This document shows, in pieces, positions 46,556 through 56,539 of a stretch of 64,000 nucleotides of DNA; the stretch's first letter is position 1, and each line of letters starts with the position of its first letter. The DNA comes from Pseudovibrio axinellae (lineage in GTDB: Bacteria > Pseudomonadota > Alphaproteobacteria > Rhizobiales > Stappiaceae), in the NCBI RefSeq assembly GCF_900110875.1, contig NZ_FOFM01000001.1, positions 186,001-250,000 on the forward strand, read 5' to 3'. The notes under the pieces were generated by a model that did no database searches, was not told where the DNA came from, and worked only from the letters and a program-made list of their open reading frames with translations. A program made the translations under genes and the position numbers.

Positions 46556-48103
46556 TTATTCCCACTCGATGGTTCCAGGGGGCTTGGAGGTTACATCATA
46601 AACGACGCGGTTGATGCCGCGCACTTCGTTGATGATGCGGGTCGCTGCCCGGCCAAGGAATTCCATATCGTAGTGGTAGAAATCAGCGGTCATGCCGTCG
46701 ACTGAAGTCACAGCACGCAGTGCACAGACGAACTCATAGGTCCGGCCATCGCCCATAACGCCAACGGTTTGAACCGGCAGCAGAACAGCAAACGCCTGCC
46801 AGATGGCATCGTAAAGACCAGCTTTGCGGATCTCATCGAGATAGATCGCATCTGCCTGACGCAGAATATCCAGTTTGTCACGGGTGATCCCACCTGGACA
46901 ACGGATCGCAAGACCCGGTCCTGGGAATGGGTGACGCCCGATGAAGCTATCTGGCAGACCAAGTTCACGACCAAGGTCGCGCACTTCGTCTTTGAAGAGC
47001 TCACGCAGGGGTTCAACCAGCTGCATGTTCATGCGTTCTGGAAGGCCGCCAACATTGTGGTGGGATTTGATGGTTACGGAAGGGCCACCGGTAAAGGAGA
47101 CGCTTTCAATAACATCCGGGTACAAAGTTCCCTGAGCCAAGAAGTCTGCACCACCGAGCTTTTTCGCTTCTTCTTCGAATACTTCGATGAAGAGTCTGCC
47201 GATGGTTTTGCGTTTGACTTCTGGATCACTTTCACCTTCCAACTGACCAATGAAGAGGTCTGCTGCATCAACGTGCACGAGCGGAATGTTGTAGTGATCG
47301 CGGAACATGCTCAAGACTTGTTCCGTTTCACCCATACGCATCAAACCGTGATCTACATAGATGCAGGTCAGCTGGTCGCCAATCGCTTCATGGATCAAAA
47401 CAGCAGCAACAGAGCTATCAACACCGCCGGAAAGGCCGCAGATAACTTTTTTATCGCCAACTTGCTTGCGGATCGCATCCACAGCCTGCTGACGGTATTC
47501 TGCCATTGTCCAATCACCAGAACAGCCCGCAATTTTATGCGTGAAGTTCTCAATCAGCTTTGCACCATCTGGGGTATGGACGACTTCCGGGTGGAACTGA
47601 ACGGCATAGAAGTGGCGTTTCTCGTCTGCAATAGCTGCAAACGGCGCGCCTTCTGAGGTGCCAATCACTTCAAACCCGTCAGGAAGAGACACAACACGGT
47701 CGCCGTGGCTCATCCAAACCTGATGGTTTGTGCCTTGTTCCCAGCACCCTTCAAACAAGGGAGAGGTCTTTTCGACGGAAACGAATGCGCGCCCAAACTC
47801 ACGATGGTCAGAGCTGGCAACTTCCCCGCCCAATTGGGCACATATGGTCTGCTGACCATAACAAATGCCGAGCACAGGAATACCTGCCTCGAATACGATC
47901 TGGGGTGCACGAGGGCTCCCCATTTCAGTCGTGGATGCCGGACCACCTGACAGGATCACCGCCTTTGGATTCATTTCCTTAAAGGCAGCTTCTGCAGACT
48001 GGAACGGGACGATCTCGGAGTACACGCCAGATTCGCGAACACGGCGCGCAATCAGCTGTGTAACCTGAGATCCAAAGTCAATAATGAGGATGCGGTCAGT
48101 CAT
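46556..48103 (-). CDS. guaA: GMP synthase (glutamine-hydrolysing)
   Basis: A 515-residue enzyme converting XMP to GMP. The class I glutaminase has its nucleophile C81 in GICYGQQ and HxE (HPEV); the ATP-pyrophosphatase domain has SGGVDSSV (about 224-231), and the C-terminal dimerisation domain ends in PPGTIEWE. It works downstream of GuaB, encoded 8.7 kb away on the same strand. Length is normal. Confidence 0.97.
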   Translation of the reverse strand: MTDRILIIDFGSQVTQLIARRVRESGVYSEIVPFQSAEAAFKEMNPKAVILSGGPASTTEMGSPRAPQIVFEAGIPVLGICYGQQTICAQLGGEVASSDHREFGRAFVSVEKTSPLFEGCWEQGTNHQVWMSHGDRVVSLPDGFEVIGTSEGAPFAAIADEKRHFYAVQFHPEVVHTPDGAKLIENFTHKIAGCSGDWTMAEYRQQAVDAIRKQVGDKKVICGLSGGVDSSVAAVLIHEAIGDQLTCIYVDHGLMRMGETEQVLSMFRDHYNIPLVHVDAADLFIGQLEGESDPEVKRKTIGRLFIEVFEEEAKKLGGADFLAQGTLYPDVIESVSFTGGPSVTIKSHHNVGGLPERMNMQLVEPLRELFKDEVRDLGRELGLPDSFIGRHPFPGPGLAIRCPGGITRDKLDILRQADAIYLDEIRKAGLYDAIWQAFAVLLPVQTVGVMGDGRTYEFVCALRAVTSVDGMTADFYHYDMEFLGRAATRIINEVRGINRVVYDVTSKPPGTIEWE

Positions 48104-48218
48104 GAGCCGCTTCTACTCTGAACATAGCGTTTTGGAAAGATCTATAGCGCAGAAAAAATGCGGTTACGTAAAGAGCGGGCTCAGTTTTCCTGTGCGCATT
48201 CGTGCGCACTCTAACTTG

Positions 48219-48713
48219 TCACAGGATTGATTGTTCATGCTCTTCAATTGAGCTCATCATTTGCCCGAGGCGAATGCGCTCTTGAACATCTAATTGAGGG
48301 AGTAGATTTTTCTCAAGCGCTTCCAGTTGCGCTTCCAAAGAGCGCAAGACCACCCGGCCATCTTCGGTCAGGTTTAACCGCACAAGGCGCCGGTCTCTGG
48401 GGTGCTCTTGTTTCTTGATCAGGTCTGCTTCTGACAAACGCTTTACCGCCCGCGAGACAGCAACAGTATCTAAACCAATGACCGGCCCCAACTCGCGGAC
48501 CGAAACAGCGCCAAGTCTTTCAAGTGCGCTCAATACAAGCCATGAAGGGAGTGACAAGCCATAATTCTTTTGCAAATGCTCAGAAAGACGTCGCTCGATA
48601 AAGCGGCCCGTTGCAATGATGCGCAGAGGCAAATAGTTCAGCAATTCGACATTATGTTCGTCTTCAAACAAATTTGCCTGAGACATTATGTTGGTACGGT
48701 ACTTGTCCGCCAT
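48219..48713 (-). CDS. MarR-family transcriptional regulator
   Basis: A 164-residue winged-helix regulator. The recognition region is around VSRAVKRLSEADLIKKQEHPRDRRLVRLNL, where DRR is the typical wing. Ligand and targets are unknown. The start at 48713 has AAGGA upstream; a second ATG ten codons in (MSQANLF) is also possible. It lies between guaA and the divergent TPR gene, 115 bases upstream of guaA on the same strand, which might make it either autonomous or weakly linked. Confidence 0.88.
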   Translation of the reverse strand: MADKYRTNIMSQANLFEDEHNVELLNYLPLRIIATGRFIERRLSEHLQKNYGLSLPSWLVLSALERLGAVSVRELGPVIGLDTVAVSRAVKRLSEADLIKKQEHPRDRRLVRLNLTEDGRVVLRSLEAQLEALEKNLLPQLDVQERIRLGQMMSSIEEHEQSIL

Positions 48714-49019
48714 GATCCTTCGTCCTGCGTCAAATGCTTCGCATCACCCCATTGGCCGCTAAGAAGAACGGAAAATGGTTAAGCTGACTTGAATATTGGC
48801 GATTTCTTTCAGGCACTAGCCCCTGAATGTGGTTTTGATAGGTTCAGGGCTATCTTTCCACGCCTTCCTTACCAATCAGCTCGCTCCGCCTTTGACGCTG
48901 ATTTGCCAAGCGCTTACGCTTCGTGCTGCCAGGTACGAATTGATTCGCAGAATTGCTTGTCAGCAGATCCATGAAAAGGATCTACAGACGGCACTGCCCA
49001 ACGAGGGGGTCCGTATAAG
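48714..49019. other. Divergent intergenic region, marR / TPR gene
   Basis: 306 bases with no supported gene; small ORFs here overlap nothing recognised. It should contain the promoters of both flanking genes. A G-rich ribosome-binding site (GAGGGGG) precedes the ATG at 49020. Confidence 0.5.
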
Positions 49020-50210
49020 ATGACAGAGACACTGCGCGGAACGCCGCAAACAACAGATACACGGCAGGAAAAAATCAACGCTGCTTTAGATGCAATCGCC
49101 TACCTGGAACAGGAAGGACGCTATGACGAGGCGATCCCGGTTTACCGAGACCTCGTCGGACGCTACCCTGATGATGTGGACCTTTTGTTTCAAATGGCCA
49201 CGATCATGCTACGTAACGGAGAACTTCGCGAATCTGTCGCCCATTTTCGTAAGGTGCTGTTCATGAAACCAGAGCATCTGCCTGCACGTGCCAATATGGG
49301 CAATGTGCTGCTTTTGCTTGGCTACCTGGAACAGGCTAAAGAAGCCTTTGATGCAGTCATCGATGTAGAGCCAAACAATCGCAACGCGCTTTATGGTTTG
49401 GCAACGATCCTGATCAAGATGCATGCGCATGCACAGGCAGAACCTTACGCGCGGCGCCTTGCACAACAAGTGCCCAACAGTGCACCTGTCCTGGCGCTTC
49501 TTGGCGACACCTTAAGTGCAGAAACCAAACCTGAAGCCGCTATTTTGAACTACCGCGGGGCAATCAGGCTTGACCCGACCTACGTTCCGGCGCTGCTTGG
49601 TTTGGCAAAGCTCTTGATCATGCGTAAGAAGGGTGACGATGCGCTTGCACACCTTAGCAAAGCACATGACCTACAGCCGCGCAACGCAGACGTTTTGGTT
49701 GCGATGGGGCACGCTTATGTCTTGAAAGACAATATGAGCAGTGCAATCGAGTACTTTGAACTCGCACACGCCTGTGAACCAGAAAATGCTGCTGCACTTG
49801 TGCACCTAAGCATTGGAAAGCGGAAAACGGGGCTTGTTTACGCCGGCGTTTCTCATGCCTCCGCTGCGTGGCACCTTGCACCAGGTAACAAGCAGGTCGG
49901 CAATGCGCTTGGTGCAGCTCTTGCTGCTGCAGGTGCGCGAGATGCCGCCCGTGATGTCCTCACCTCTATTTCCAGAGACAATGAGTTCTCAAAGGAGACA
50001 ACTGCAACCATTAAGGAGATCGAGTATCTGGCTGAACAGGGTTATGAACGCCCTAAGCGGGAAGAAAAAAGTTCGATCGACACTGCACTGAGTTCTGAAG
50101 AGGCAGCGGAACCTTTGGAAGAACCAGCGGAAAAGCTGCAAGAAGAAACCAACGAAACACCGACAGAAGAACAAGAAAACAAGTCAGATCGAGAGCAAGA
50201 AGCCACCTAA
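49020..50210 (+). CDS. Tetratricopeptide repeat protein
   Basis: A 396-residue soluble protein without a signal peptide, built of about eight TPR units (for example EQEGRYDEAIPVYRDLVGRYPDD, GELRESVAHFRKVLFMKPEH, GYLEQAKEAFDAVIDVEPNN). Such arrays mediate protein contacts; no enzymatic domain is visible. The last 50 residues are highly acidic and Glu-rich (EEPAEKLQEETNETPTEEQE). The target is unknown. It stands alone between marR and the rsmB-like gene, in the region that interrupts the gua cluster. Confidence 0.8.
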   Translation: MTETLRGTPQTTDTRQEKINAALDAIAYLEQEGRYDEAIPVYRDLVGRYPDDVDLLFQMATIMLRNGELRESVAHFRKVLFMKPEHLPARANMGNVLLLLGYLEQAKEAFDAVIDVEPNNRNALYGLATILIKMHAHAQAEPYARRLAQQVPNSAPVLALLGDTLSAETKPEAAILNYRGAIRLDPTYVPALLGLAKLLIMRKKGDDALAHLSKAHDLQPRNADVLVAMGHAYVLKDNMSSAIEYFELAHACEPENAAALVHLSIGKRKTGLVYAGVSHASAAWHLAPGNKQVGNALGAALAAAGARDAARDVLTSISRDNEFSKETTATIKEIEYLAEQGYERPKREEKSSIDTALSSEEAAEPLEEPAEKLQEETNETPTEEQENKSDREQEAT

Positions 50211-50324
50211 GGGCATCGGCGCCTTTCTCTTTTGCTTAAAAAACAAGGCATGTCGCATGAAGTTTACACCTCAGTGACATGCCCTTATCAATTTAAATGT
50301 AAAGAGTGTTTATTTCACCGGAAC

Positions 50325-51617
50325 TTAAACCCGCTCCATCATCGCAATGAAGAAACCATCCGTACCTGTGTGGTGTGGCGTCAAAGTGACCGTTCCACCA
50401 TCCTTAAACAGAGGCTTGCGAGACTCAACAACGCCGAAATGTTCGTCCCAAACAGGTGCTAGGTCGACAAGTTTGAAGTCGCTGTGCTTTTCAAGGAATG
50501 CTTTGACTTGCAACTGGTTTTCAGCTGGAATCAGCGAACATGTGGCATAGATCAGCTTTCCGCCTGAGCGCACAAAGCGAGTGGCTGTTTCAAGCACTTG
50601 CGCCTGCTCTTCAATGCGGCCGTTGAGTGCGTTTTCCGTCACACGCCACTTGGTATCAGGGCGGCGTCTCCAAACACCCGTTCCAGAACAAGGAGCATCA
50701 ACAAACACGCGATCCATCTTGCCATTGCAAATATCGAGGGATCCGGTTTGAGGGTCGATGGTCTGGATATTTCTTACACCAGCGCGTGCCATTCGTTCAT
50801 AAAGCGGTGCCAGACGGATTTTGTGTGCATCATACGCGTAGATCTGGCCTTTATTCTGCATTTGCGCTGCAAGGGCAAGGCTTTTGCCACCCCCGCCTGC
50901 ACACAGGTCAAGAACCTGCTCACCAGGCTGGGCACCTGACAGAATGGACGCAATCTGAGAGGCTTCATCTTGAAGCTCAAACCAACCTTTGCGGAATGTT
51001 TCTTCAGCCTGCACGTGCGGAGATTTACGCGGCCCAACAACAGGCTCCAAGCGCACACCTACAGGGGACAAGCCGCTAACTTCCGCTCGCAAGTGCGACA
51101 GACGTTTAAGAACCTTTTCCTGCGAGCTTTTGAGGGTGTTTACCCGCATATCAATCGGTGCGCGCTCTGAAAGGGAACGCCCAACAGCCAGCGCCTCGTC
51201 ACCAAAGTTGTCTTGAAAATGAGGCCAAAGCCATTCAGGAATATTTGCGGAGATCTGATTGCCATCGTCAACTGGCTTGTTTTGTAACAGCGCCTCACCT
51301 TCAGCCTCAGAAAGCGGCTCGGGTGCATGACGGTCTTCTTCCATCACCTGCTGCAGCTTTTCAACCTGGTTGCCCCAACCCCAAATATACGTGGCGAGCA
51401 CAAGGGCCCGTGCACTGTCAGAGCCCATCGCCTGCGCATGTGAGAGCTTGTGTCGCAAAGCATCAAACACCAAGTTGCCAATGGCCACCCGGTCACCAGA
51501 TCCTGCAAACCTGTGTTTGTTGCCCCAATCCTTCAGGGCTTCCTGCACAGGACGGCGGCGCTCATTGATTTCTGTCAGCACTTCGATTGCAGCCGCAATT
51601 CGTCCACCGTCACGCAT
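50325..51617 (-). CDS. RsmB/NOP-family RNA (cytosine-C5) methyltransferase
   Basis: A 430-residue SAM methyltransferase of the Sun/RsmB group, which methylates cytosine 967 of 16S rRNA in E. coli. An N-terminal NusB-like helical domain (residues 1-150) is followed by SAM motif I VLDLCAGGGGKSLALA, the two-cysteine catalytic set CSGTGVWRRRPD and TCSLIPAEN. It is commonly neighbour to guaB and guaA in alphaproteobacteria. The exact modified nucleotide is inferred. Confidence 0.85.
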   Translation of the reverse strand: MRDGGRIAAAIEVLTEINERRRPVQEALKDWGNKHRFAGSGDRVAIGNLVFDALRHKLSHAQAMGSDSARALVLATYIWGWGNQVEKLQQVMEEDRHAPEPLSEAEGEALLQNKPVDDGNQISANIPEWLWPHFQDNFGDEALAVGRSLSERAPIDMRVNTLKSSQEKVLKRLSHLRAEVSGLSPVGVRLEPVVGPRKSPHVQAEETFRKGWFELQDEASQIASILSGAQPGEQVLDLCAGGGGKSLALAAQMQNKGQIYAYDAHKIRLAPLYERMARAGVRNIQTIDPQTGSLDICNGKMDRVFVDAPCSGTGVWRRRPDTKWRVTENALNGRIEEQAQVLETATRFVRSGGKLIYATCSLIPAENQLQVKAFLEKHSDFKLVDLAPVWDEHFGVVESRKPLFKDGGTVTLTPHHTGTDGFFIAMMERV

Positions 51618-51909
51618 GAATGATCCTTAAATCCCTGAATTATATTTTACGATTTATTCTTATGGCCTTGCAGCGTTTATGCCAATCCTTAAGGCTTTTC
51701 AATAGTGCATAGCATGAGTGTGGCAAACCACATATCACCTCATTCAACAGTTTCCTCAAAGAGCAGACTGCCATGTGAATGTAAATTCGCAGATAAAACC
51801 CAAAATACAGACCAATATATTTAAGAGCACAGCTTCCAGTTCCTTATAGGCTAAGTGCCTATCACGCGGCCAAAGGGCTCCTAATTTTTGACCGCTAACT
51901 CACGTATCA

Positions 51910-52755
51910 TTACAAACCAGCCTTGGTTTTCTCAACGATATGTTCGATAAACGCTCTGACGCGCCTAGGTTGGTGTTTTCTAGCAGGCGTTACAATATAA
52001 AGCGGAACAGGAGGAATTTGAATTGTGTTTCGGAGCGGAACCAAACGCCCCTCCTGCACCTCTTGCTCACACAATGATAATGGCAGCACAGCGATACAGT
52101 CACTTGATAGCGCAAGTGTTTTTGTGAGGTTAAAGTTGCTTGTTTTGACGCAAGTCGCCGGAACCTGCCCAGATGAAGGCGCAGGCAAAAACTGCCCTGG
52201 ATCCAGCACAGGAAAAGAACTGACGTTTATTTCATCAAGGACCGGGTATTCTTTGCGAGCAAATAAACCGACCGCATCATATGAATAGCGCCGGGCTATC
52301 AAGTTGTCGTCTCCAGGACTCCGGGCGCGTATCGCAAGGTCAAAATGCCCTGCTATCAAATCAACAGCCGCGTCACTTACATCTACATAAAAAGACACCT
52401 TAGGGTGCTGACCACAAAAGCTCCTAAGCAGCCGTTCCAGCCTTCGAGGCGGATAGTCAGTTGGGACCGATAGTCTTATCGTCCCGGAGAGTTCATGTAT
52501 TTCTAACAAATCGTTTTCAGCGTATCGCAGGGCATCCAGAGCAGGTTCACATTGCTCTAAAAACCGTTGGCCCTCAGCTGTCAGGCTAACCCTTCTTGTT
52601 GTTCTATATAGCAACTGAACACCCAATCGTTCTTCGATGGCCTGCACCCGCGCAGTTATCGTAGAGCGGGGAACATTGAGTTGCTCAGAAGCCTTGGCAA
52701 AGGACTGTAAGCGAGCGACCTCCACGAATGTTTGTAATTGGGTTATATTTGACAT
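51910..52755 (-). CDS. LysR-family transcriptional regulator
   Basis: A 281-residue LTTR. The N-terminal winged helix is typical (TFVEVARLQSFAKASEQLNVPRSTITARVQAIEERLG) and a C-terminal effector-binding domain follows. The open frame continues 26 codons upstream to 52833, but the family start is the ATG at 52755. It is divergent from a metallo-beta-lactamase-fold gene, a classic arrangement in which the regulator controls its neighbour. A candidate operator lies in the shared 96-base gap. Confidence 0.88.
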   Translation of the reverse strand: MSNITQLQTFVEVARLQSFAKASEQLNVPRSTITARVQAIEERLGVQLLYRTTRRVSLTAEGQRFLEQCEPALDALRYAENDLLEIHELSGTIRLSVPTDYPPRRLERLLRSFCGQHPKVSFYVDVSDAAVDLIAGHFDLAIRARSPGDDNLIARRYSYDAVGLFARKEYPVLDEINVSSFPVLDPGQFLPAPSSGQVPATCVKTSNFNLTKTLALSSDCIAVLPLSLCEQEVQEGRLVPLRNTIQIPPVPLYIVTPARKHQPRRVRAFIEHIVEKTKAGL

Positions 52756-52771
52756 TATGCAGATTTCTTGA

Positions 52772-52790
52772 ATAATGATACCGACATTAT
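52772..52790. promoter_or_regulatory. Candidate LysR operator
   Basis: ATAATG and CATTAT (52772-52777, 52785-52790) form a perfect 6-bp inverted repeat with a 7-base spacer between the divergent lysR and MBL genes; GACATTAT is also repeated directly at 52751 and 52783. Position and symmetry fit an LTTR site. Confidence 0.45.
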
Positions 52791-52851
52791 CTGAATAGTT
52801 CAAATTATCTAAGCTCGCTAGGTCTGTTCTCATAAAAATATGGGTGACAAG

Positions 52852-53781
52852 ATGAATAGACGTAATTTTTTGAATCTGAGCGGCATCACAGCTGCGACTT
52901 CAATGCTAGCACTTCCTGCTTTCGCAAGCACAAACACACAGCAAGATCCTGGTGGCGAACTGCTAAAAACACTAGAAGTGCAATGGCTCGGCGGCGCAAC
53001 GATGCTCATTCGCTTTGATGGCGTTACGGTGATGACGGATCCAGCATTTGGCATTGGCGATCAGGCTATTGTGATGCCAAACCCCAACGAGATGTTTGAT
53101 CCTACAAAGGGGCCAAACATAAAACCTCAGCCGCGATTTGGTGAATTACCGCAGTTCAATCTTGAAAGCATCACGGCGACATTCGTTAGTCACATGCATC
53201 CAGATCACTTTGATAAGGCAGCAGAAGCAGCGCTACCTTCAAGCATGGAGATAATCTCGTCTGATTTTGACCGTGCAATTCTGGAAGAAAAAGGTTTTTC
53301 TAACACCACCGTTTTGCCATGGGGTGAACAGTTGAGCTTGCCAACCAACTCCGGCAAGATCCAGGTAACTTCGGTTCCGGCCAAACACTCCCAAAACCCA
53401 GAGATACTGGGTATCATTGGGCGAGGAAATGGCTATTTCTTCGAATTTTTGTCTGGCAACGAAAAAATAACACTGTACTGGACAGGTGACACGTTTCCAG
53501 AGGAAGACGTTATGGCCAGTGTTCAACAGCTCGGAGATATTGATATCTTGGTTCCGCATGTTGGTGCTGTGGGCTCCACCGGAACATTAGGGCAGATCAG
53601 CATGGGCGCTAGCCACGTTGTCGAAATGGCAGGAAGACTAAAGCCAAGGACTATTTTGCCAATTCACCACTCAACGTTTGGACTTTATCTGGAACCAATC
53701 TGGGAGCTAACACGGGCTATGCAAGACCACCCCTCCAGGCTTGATGTGATTTCTGAGGGCACGATCGTTACCTATCCGTAA
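52852..53781 (+). CDS. Exported metallo-beta-lactamase-fold hydrolase (UlaG-like)
   Basis: A 309-residue protein with a twin-arginine signal (NRRNFLNLSG, then a hydrophobic stretch ending LPAFAS). The zinc-binding HxHxDH is present as SHMHPDHF at about residues 114-119, and later metal ligands lie near WTGDT and PIHHSTFG. The fold is shared with lactonases and RNase-type enzymes; the substrate is unknown. Start 52852 keeps the short Tat N-terminus; an ATG at 52840 would add four residues. It is divergent from LysR. Confidence 0.85.
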   Translation: MNRRNFLNLSGITAATSMLALPAFASTNTQQDPGGELLKTLEVQWLGGATMLIRFDGVTVMTDPAFGIGDQAIVMPNPNEMFDPTKGPNIKPQPRFGELPQFNLESITATFVSHMHPDHFDKAAEAALPSSMEIISSDFDRAILEEKGFSNTTVLPWGEQLSLPTNSGKIQVTSVPAKHSQNPEILGIIGRGNGYFFEFLSGNEKITLYWTGDTFPEEDVMASVQQLGDIDILVPHVGAVGSTGTLGQISMGASHVVEMAGRLKPRTILPIHHSTFGLYLEPIWELTRAMQDHPSRLDVISEGTIVTYP

Positions 53782-54172
53782 AAGTGTTTATAATGGTAAC
53801 TGGCCTCATCCTGAAAGGTGGCTTCAATCCGCTCCGTTAGCCAACAAGGCTGAACGGATTGAAGCCAGACAGCAAACAAAACCAGTGCAAGAAGCTCGAC
53901 TACATCGCTTTTTATTCAACCAACACCGGGTCGGAGCTGGCTTCGCTCTTTAATGCATCCATTTACTTGGAGAATGCCATCCTTATGGCCTATTAAAGAG
54001 CTTTTTCGAAAAGACGCTAGTATTAGATTACTGATCATTTTGACTGATAATCCCAAAAAGCTGCACAAACTAAGCGAATCTACTTAACAAAAGTGCTGAA
54101 ATTTCTAAACTGGATGAGCCGTCTTTCAACCGTGTATTCTAAGAGGTCGGCAATAAGTATTCAGGAGTGATT
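53782..54172. other. Intergenic region between MBL and AraC genes
   Basis: 391 bases with no supported gene. It contains a 12-bp inverted repeat (53820-53866). A short frame running to the TAA near 53995 (reading KKLDYIAFYS...) superficially resembles the C-terminus of IS3-type transposases, but the match is poor and I do not call it. The araC promoter should lie at the 3' end. Confidence 0.4.
53820..53866. repeat. 12-bp inverted repeat after the MBL gene
   Basis: GGCTTCAATCCG (53820-53831) and CGGATTGAAGCC (53855-53866) pair perfectly, with further partial pairing inside the loop. No T run follows on the plus strand, so termination is uncertain. Confidence 0.5.
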
Positions 54173-55207
54173 ATGGCTATCTATCCCAGCATTAATATTT
54201 TGGGGCACAGCCTCGACATACCGAGCGCTATACTAACTGATACAACTCAATGGGTTAGTTTAAGTCATGATTTCGATGCTTATAGAATTCATTATGGAGT
54301 AGATCAAAAAAGTGGGTTTGAAGAGCTATATCGGGTGGGCGAGCATATTCTTCTGCGTACAATAGATAGTGAAGAACTATCTCCGCTCGAGGCAGATGCG
54401 ACTTGTTTAGGTGGACATCTAACCTTTGCATTTAAGCTTACAGGACAAAATACGTTGTCTCATGCAAGTGGCAAAGAAGTTTCAATTGGACCAGGCTCGC
54501 TCTTAGTGGGGTATAGCCAACAGCAGAAGACGCTGCGTGACAAAGTCCAACCCTACGAACGCTACGCAATGGTCACACTTGCGATTAAACCTCACGCTTT
54601 GACAGAGCCACCACTAAGTTTAGCCTCCGACTCACTGCCTGAAAGCATCAATCTGCTGATTGATGGAAAGGTAAGCGAAGAGTTATTCGTTCAACATTAT
54701 CAGTTTGATGGAGCTATACAACAATGTCTAATCGCGCTGATCAGCTGCCCATTTATAGGGAGCATGCGTACAGCTTATATGCAAAGTAAAAGTCACGAGT
54801 TACTCTGCTTGGCACTGGATCTGATCCGAAAGCTCGAAACTCATGATAAACACAAAACTCTAGATCCGCGTGTCTATAAAAAGCTCAATCAGGTAAATGA
54901 GATACTGTCCAGCAGTTTCAATAATTGCCCGTCCTTACATGAGCTGGCTAAAACCGTTGGTATGAGCGAAGCGTCATTGAGAAATGGGTTCAAACGTTTA
55001 TTCGGAGTAACTATTGGCGAACGCCTGCAGCAGCTGCGTATGAAACACGCTCAGTTCTTATTGCGACATCATAAAGGGAACATCAGTCAAATAGCTCATA
55101 GTCTAGGATACGATCACACTAGTAATTTTATTACGGCATTTAAGCGCCAATTTGGCTTCACACCAAAATTATATCAAAAGCAAAGTTACAGTAAGATCTC
55201 AAAATAA
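54173..55207 (+). CDS. AraC-family transcriptional regulator
   Basis: A 344-residue regulator with an N-terminal sensor domain and a C-terminal pair of helix-turn-helix motifs (residues about 240-340: SLHELAKTVGMSEASLRNGFKRLFG and ISQIAHSLGYDHTSNFITAFKRQFG). The overall pattern resembles PchR-type regulators. CAGGAG 6 bases ahead of the ATG at 54173 sets the start; a GTG two codons earlier is in frame. The gene and its neighbour are AT-richer than the flanking housekeeping genes. It is in the same direction as the serine hydrolase gene, 90 bases upstream, and may control it. Confidence 0.85.
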   Translation: MAIYPSINILGHSLDIPSAILTDTTQWVSLSHDFDAYRIHYGVDQKSGFEELYRVGEHILLRTIDSEELSPLEADATCLGGHLTFAFKLTGQNTLSHASGKEVSIGPGSLLVGYSQQQKTLRDKVQPYERYAMVTLAIKPHALTEPPLSLASDSLPESINLLIDGKVSEELFVQHYQFDGAIQQCLIALISCPFIGSMRTAYMQSKSHELLCLALDLIRKLETHDKHKTLDPRVYKKLNQVNEILSSSFNNCPSLHELAKTVGMSEASLRNGFKRLFGVTIGERLQQLRMKHAQFLLRHHKGNISQIAHSLGYDHTSNFITAFKRQFGFTPKLYQKQSYSKISK

Positions 55208-55297
55208 CTTTATCGCAGCTCATAACTCCTTTGTCAGGAGGCATAACTTTACATTTTCTAATCATGCTATTTTTGATTTTATTTTCAGGAGTAAAGC

Positions 55298-56539
55298 ATG
55301 AAGAAATTAATACTTGTATCCTTGGCAGCACTTATAGTCGCCGGAGGCATATTTACCCTCTACAACTGGACTAATATCCAGCGATTACGCTACGCTTTGT
55401 CATTGTTTAGTGGCGCAGAGCAACATCAAAGCTTTTCAGCTATTGCCGACATATTTCCGGTGAGTGTAGTCAAGGCCTCCGGGCAACCTTATCAATTTAC
55501 AGATGATAAGAAAATCGATCTACCAACTGATTTTCGCTCCAGAAATAAGCAGTACAATACCGCTGATTTTCTAGCTGACACGGACACCGGCGCATTGCTT
55601 ATTTTGAAAGACGGCAAGGTGATCCATGAACACTACGCTTTAAGCGGTGGCCGTGATGTGAAGTGGTTATCAATGTCAGTAGCCAAGAGTTTTGTATCTT
55701 TAGCGATCGGCATAGCCATAGACGAAGACCTGATTAAAAGCATCGAAGAACCTGTCACGCAATATGTCCCTAATCTGGCGGGATCTGCGTATGATGGTGT
55801 GCGCATTAAAGACATTTTACAAATGTCATCAGGCGCTGCGTGGAATGAAACCTATAGCGACTCCGATTCTGAAGTGCTGAGAATGGGAAAGATCATGGCT
55901 TTCGGCGGTTCGCTGGATGAATTTCTTAGGACCATAAAACAAGAGCGTGAGCCTGGTACATTTAGGAAATACAATTCAGCTGACACGCAAGTGTTAGGAG
56001 CCTTATTAGTTGCAGCAACAGGTCGTTCGGTAACCGACTATATGCAAGAAAAAATCTGGCAACCATTAGGCATGGAGAGTGATGCTTATTGGATTGTAGA
56101 TGATTTTGGGATGGAGCTGGCATTTGCGGGCTTAAACGCAACAGCTCGCGATTATGCAAAATTAGGTGAGTTGTTTCGCAATAACGGGAATTGGAATGGC
56201 AAGCAGATCGTAAGCCCACAGTGGGTGAAGTCATCTGTGACACCTGATGCTCCCCACCTCATGCCAGTTGAAGGTCTCCAGTCCATTTTTGATTTAGGCT
56301 ATGGCTACCAATGGTGGGTATTTGACGGGCAACAGGGGGAGTTTTCTGCGATAGGCGTTTACAATCAGTTTATATATGTGAACCCCACAACAAACCTAGT
56401 GATCGTCAAGCTTTCGGCAAATAGCGAATACGGCACGAAAGGTGACGCAGAAGAGGCAAACAAAGAATTTGCAACTATTGATATGCTGCGTGCCATATCA
56501 AACAGCTTAAACAACAATATGGCTGTGGTCCAACAGTGA
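55298..56539 (+). CDS. Serine hydrolase, beta-lactamase class C/NylB-like
   Basis: A 413-residue protein with one N-terminal hydrophobic segment (about residues 4-24), probably an uncleaved anchor or signal. The catalytic SxxK is S127-V-A-K130 (LSMSVAKSF) and the second motif is YNS at 225-227. The C-terminal motif around AIGVYNQFIYVNP fits 6-aminohexanoate-dimer-hydrolase-like members. Activity could be esterase, amidase or peptidase; classical beta-lactamase function is not indicated. CAGGAG lies just upstream. AT-rich like the preceding araC gene. Confidence 0.85.
   Translation: MKKLILVSLAALIVAGGIFTLYNWTNIQRLRYALSLFSGAEQHQSFSAIADIFPVSVVKASGQPYQFTDDKKIDLPTDFRSRNKQYNTADFLADTDTGALLILKDGKVIHEHYALSGGRDVKWLSMSVAKSFVSLAIGIAIDEDLIKSIEEPVTQYVPNLAGSAYDGVRIKDILQMSSGAAWNETYSDSDSEVLRMGKIMAFGGSLDEFLRTIKQEREPGTFRKYNSADTQVLGALLVAATGRSVTDYMQEKIWQPLGMESDAYWIVDDFGMELAFAGLNATARDYAKLGELFRNNGNWNGKQIVSPQWVKSSVTPDAPHLMPVEGLQSIFDLGYGYQWWVFDGQQGEFSAIGVYNQFIYVNPTTNLVIVKLSANSEYGTKGDAEEANKEFATIDMLRAISNSLNNNMAVVQQ

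Noticed and set aside
53880-53995. Short frame resembling the end of an IS3-type transposase
   Set aside because: No conserved D-D-E residues or terminal repeats; similarity is only superficial, so no mobile element is called.
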